A DNA stretch of 64,000 nucleotides from an uncultured Paraburkholderia sp. GTDB lineage: Bacteria > Pseudomonadota > Gammaproteobacteria > Burkholderiales > Burkholderiaceae. The DNA lies in NCBI GenBank assembly GCA_940746715.1, contig CALNWN010000001.1, positions 620,001 through 684,000 of the forward strand, written 5' to 3'. Shown piece after piece: positions 63,285-64,000 of this stretch; within the stretch, counting starts at the first letter, position 1, and every line of letters starts with the position of its first letter. Position numbers and translations under genes: made by a program. The notes beneath the pieces were generated by a model. That model was not told the DNA's origin. It ran no database searches and saw only the letters and a program-made list of their open reading frames with translations.

Positions 63285-64000
63285 ATGCTAAAAGTTACAA
63301 AGGCGGTATTTCCGGTAGCAGGTCTTGGCACCCGGTTCCTCCCTGCCACGAAGGCAAGCCCGAAGGAAATGCTGCCGATCGTCGACAAGCCGCTGATTCA
63401 ATACGCGGTGGAAGAAGCCATGGCGGCCGGCATCACCGAAATGATCTTCGTCACGGGCCGCAGCAAACGGGCGATCGAGGACCACTTCGATAAGTCATAC
63501 GAAATTGAAGCCAAGCTCGAGGCACGCGGCAAGGACAAGCTGCTCGAACTCGTGCGCAGCATCAAACCGAGCCACGTCGACTGTTTCTACGTGCGTCAGC
63601 CGGAAGCGCTCGGCCTCGGCCACGCGGTGTTGTGCGCGGAGAAGCTGGTGGGCGACAACCCGTTCGCCGTGATTCTCGCGGACGACCTGCTGTACGGCAC
63701 GCCGCCCGTCATGACGCAGATGATCGAGGTCTTCGACCACTATCACAGCTCGGTGATCGGCGTCGAAGAAATCCCGCCGCAGGACACCAAGTCGTACGGT
63801 ATTGTCGACGGCAAGGAATGGGAAGACTCGATCATCAAGATGTCGGGCATCGTCGAGAAGCCGGAGCCGAGCGTCGCGCCGTCTAATCTCGGCGTGGTGG
63901 GCCGCTATGTGCTGAAGCCGCGCATTTTCGACCACAGCCGCTCGCTCAAGCCGGGCGCCGGCGGCGAACTGCAGCTCACGGACGCAATCCAGTCGCTGCT
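63285..64000 (+). CDS. galU: UTP-glucose-1-phosphate uridylyltransferase, 3' part outside the window
   Basis: The first 238 codons of the enzyme that makes UDP-glucose for lipopolysaccharide, exopolysaccharide and trehalose. It starts [13 protein letters not shown]. The nucleotide-binding loop reads [19 protein letters not shown] and the sugar-binding part includes DDLLYG and GIVEKP. Open to the window edge. Confidence 0.96.
   Translation, partial: MLKVTKAVFPVAGLGTRFLPATKASPKEMLPIVDKPLIQYAVEEAMAAGITEMIFVTGRSKRAIEDHFDKSYEIEAKLEARGKDKLLELVRSIKPSHVDCFYVRQPEALGLGHAVLCAEKLVGDNPFAVILADDLLYGTPPVMTQMIEVFDHYHSSVIGVEEIPPQDTKSYGIVDGKEWEDSIIKMSGIVEKPEPSVAPSNLGVVGRYVLKPRIFDHSRSLKPGAGGELQLTDAIQSL

Overview
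This GC-rich window comes from a beta-proteobacterium of the Burkholderiaceae. The protein sequences and the local gene orders (thrS-infC-rpmI-rplT-pheS-pheT-ihfA-merR; LysR divergent from an outer-membrane factor, FusC, DUF1656 and HlyD) point to the Burkholderia/Paraburkholderia/Caballeronia group. Its main feature is genome erosion that spares housekeeping genes. About twenty accessory genes carry frameshifts, in-frame stops or internal deletions of tens to hundreds of codons. The long housekeeping genes (pheT, thrS, relA, uvrD, valS) are unbroken. This pattern resembles eroded host-restricted Burkholderia such as leaf-nodule symbionts, but that identification is inference. No insertion sequence, prophage, integron or CRISPR array is visible.

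Layout. 1-6.2 kb: partial NCS1 transporter, frameshifted phospholipase C, intact chemoreceptor, two small unknown genes. 6.2-17.7 kb: a decayed catabolic region with two intact LysR regulators beside a deleted trifunctional beta-oxidation protein, two frameshifted acyl-CoA dehydrogenases, a gutted aconitase-family gene, a dead MFS transporter, a broken LysR and a remnant of indolepyruvate ferredoxin oxidoreductase. 17.8-32.5 kb: a lesion-free core with tRNA-Pro, merR, ihfA, pheT, pheS, rplT, rpmI, infC (rare AUC start) and thrS, a duplicated tRNA-Val(GAC), relA, ridA, an alpha/beta hydrolase, scoAB and a PAS-LuxR regulator. 32.5-46.4 kb: alternating live genes (SDR, ETF-ubiquinone oxidoreductase, aroC, CBS protein, O-acetylhomoserine sulfhydrylase, metallophosphoesterase) and dead genes (thioesterase, TPR protein, MFS/acyltransferase, alpha/beta hydrolase, DUF2069 protein, FAD oxidase). 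46.6-52.4 kb: a decayed aromatic-acid efflux locus of AaeXAB type. 52.5-64 kb: intact chemoreceptor, an in-frame fusion of two dead genes (fsr-like MFS and prpE), then intact mtn, uvrD, valS and the start of galU.

Translation, stringent response, aromatic amino-acid synthesis, repair and cell-envelope sugar supply are kept. Acyl-CoA catabolism, aromatic efflux, propionate activation and secreted phospholipase are lost. Many lesions are +2 or -2 changes at short dinucleotide or homopolymer runs, which suggests replication slippage without purifying selection.
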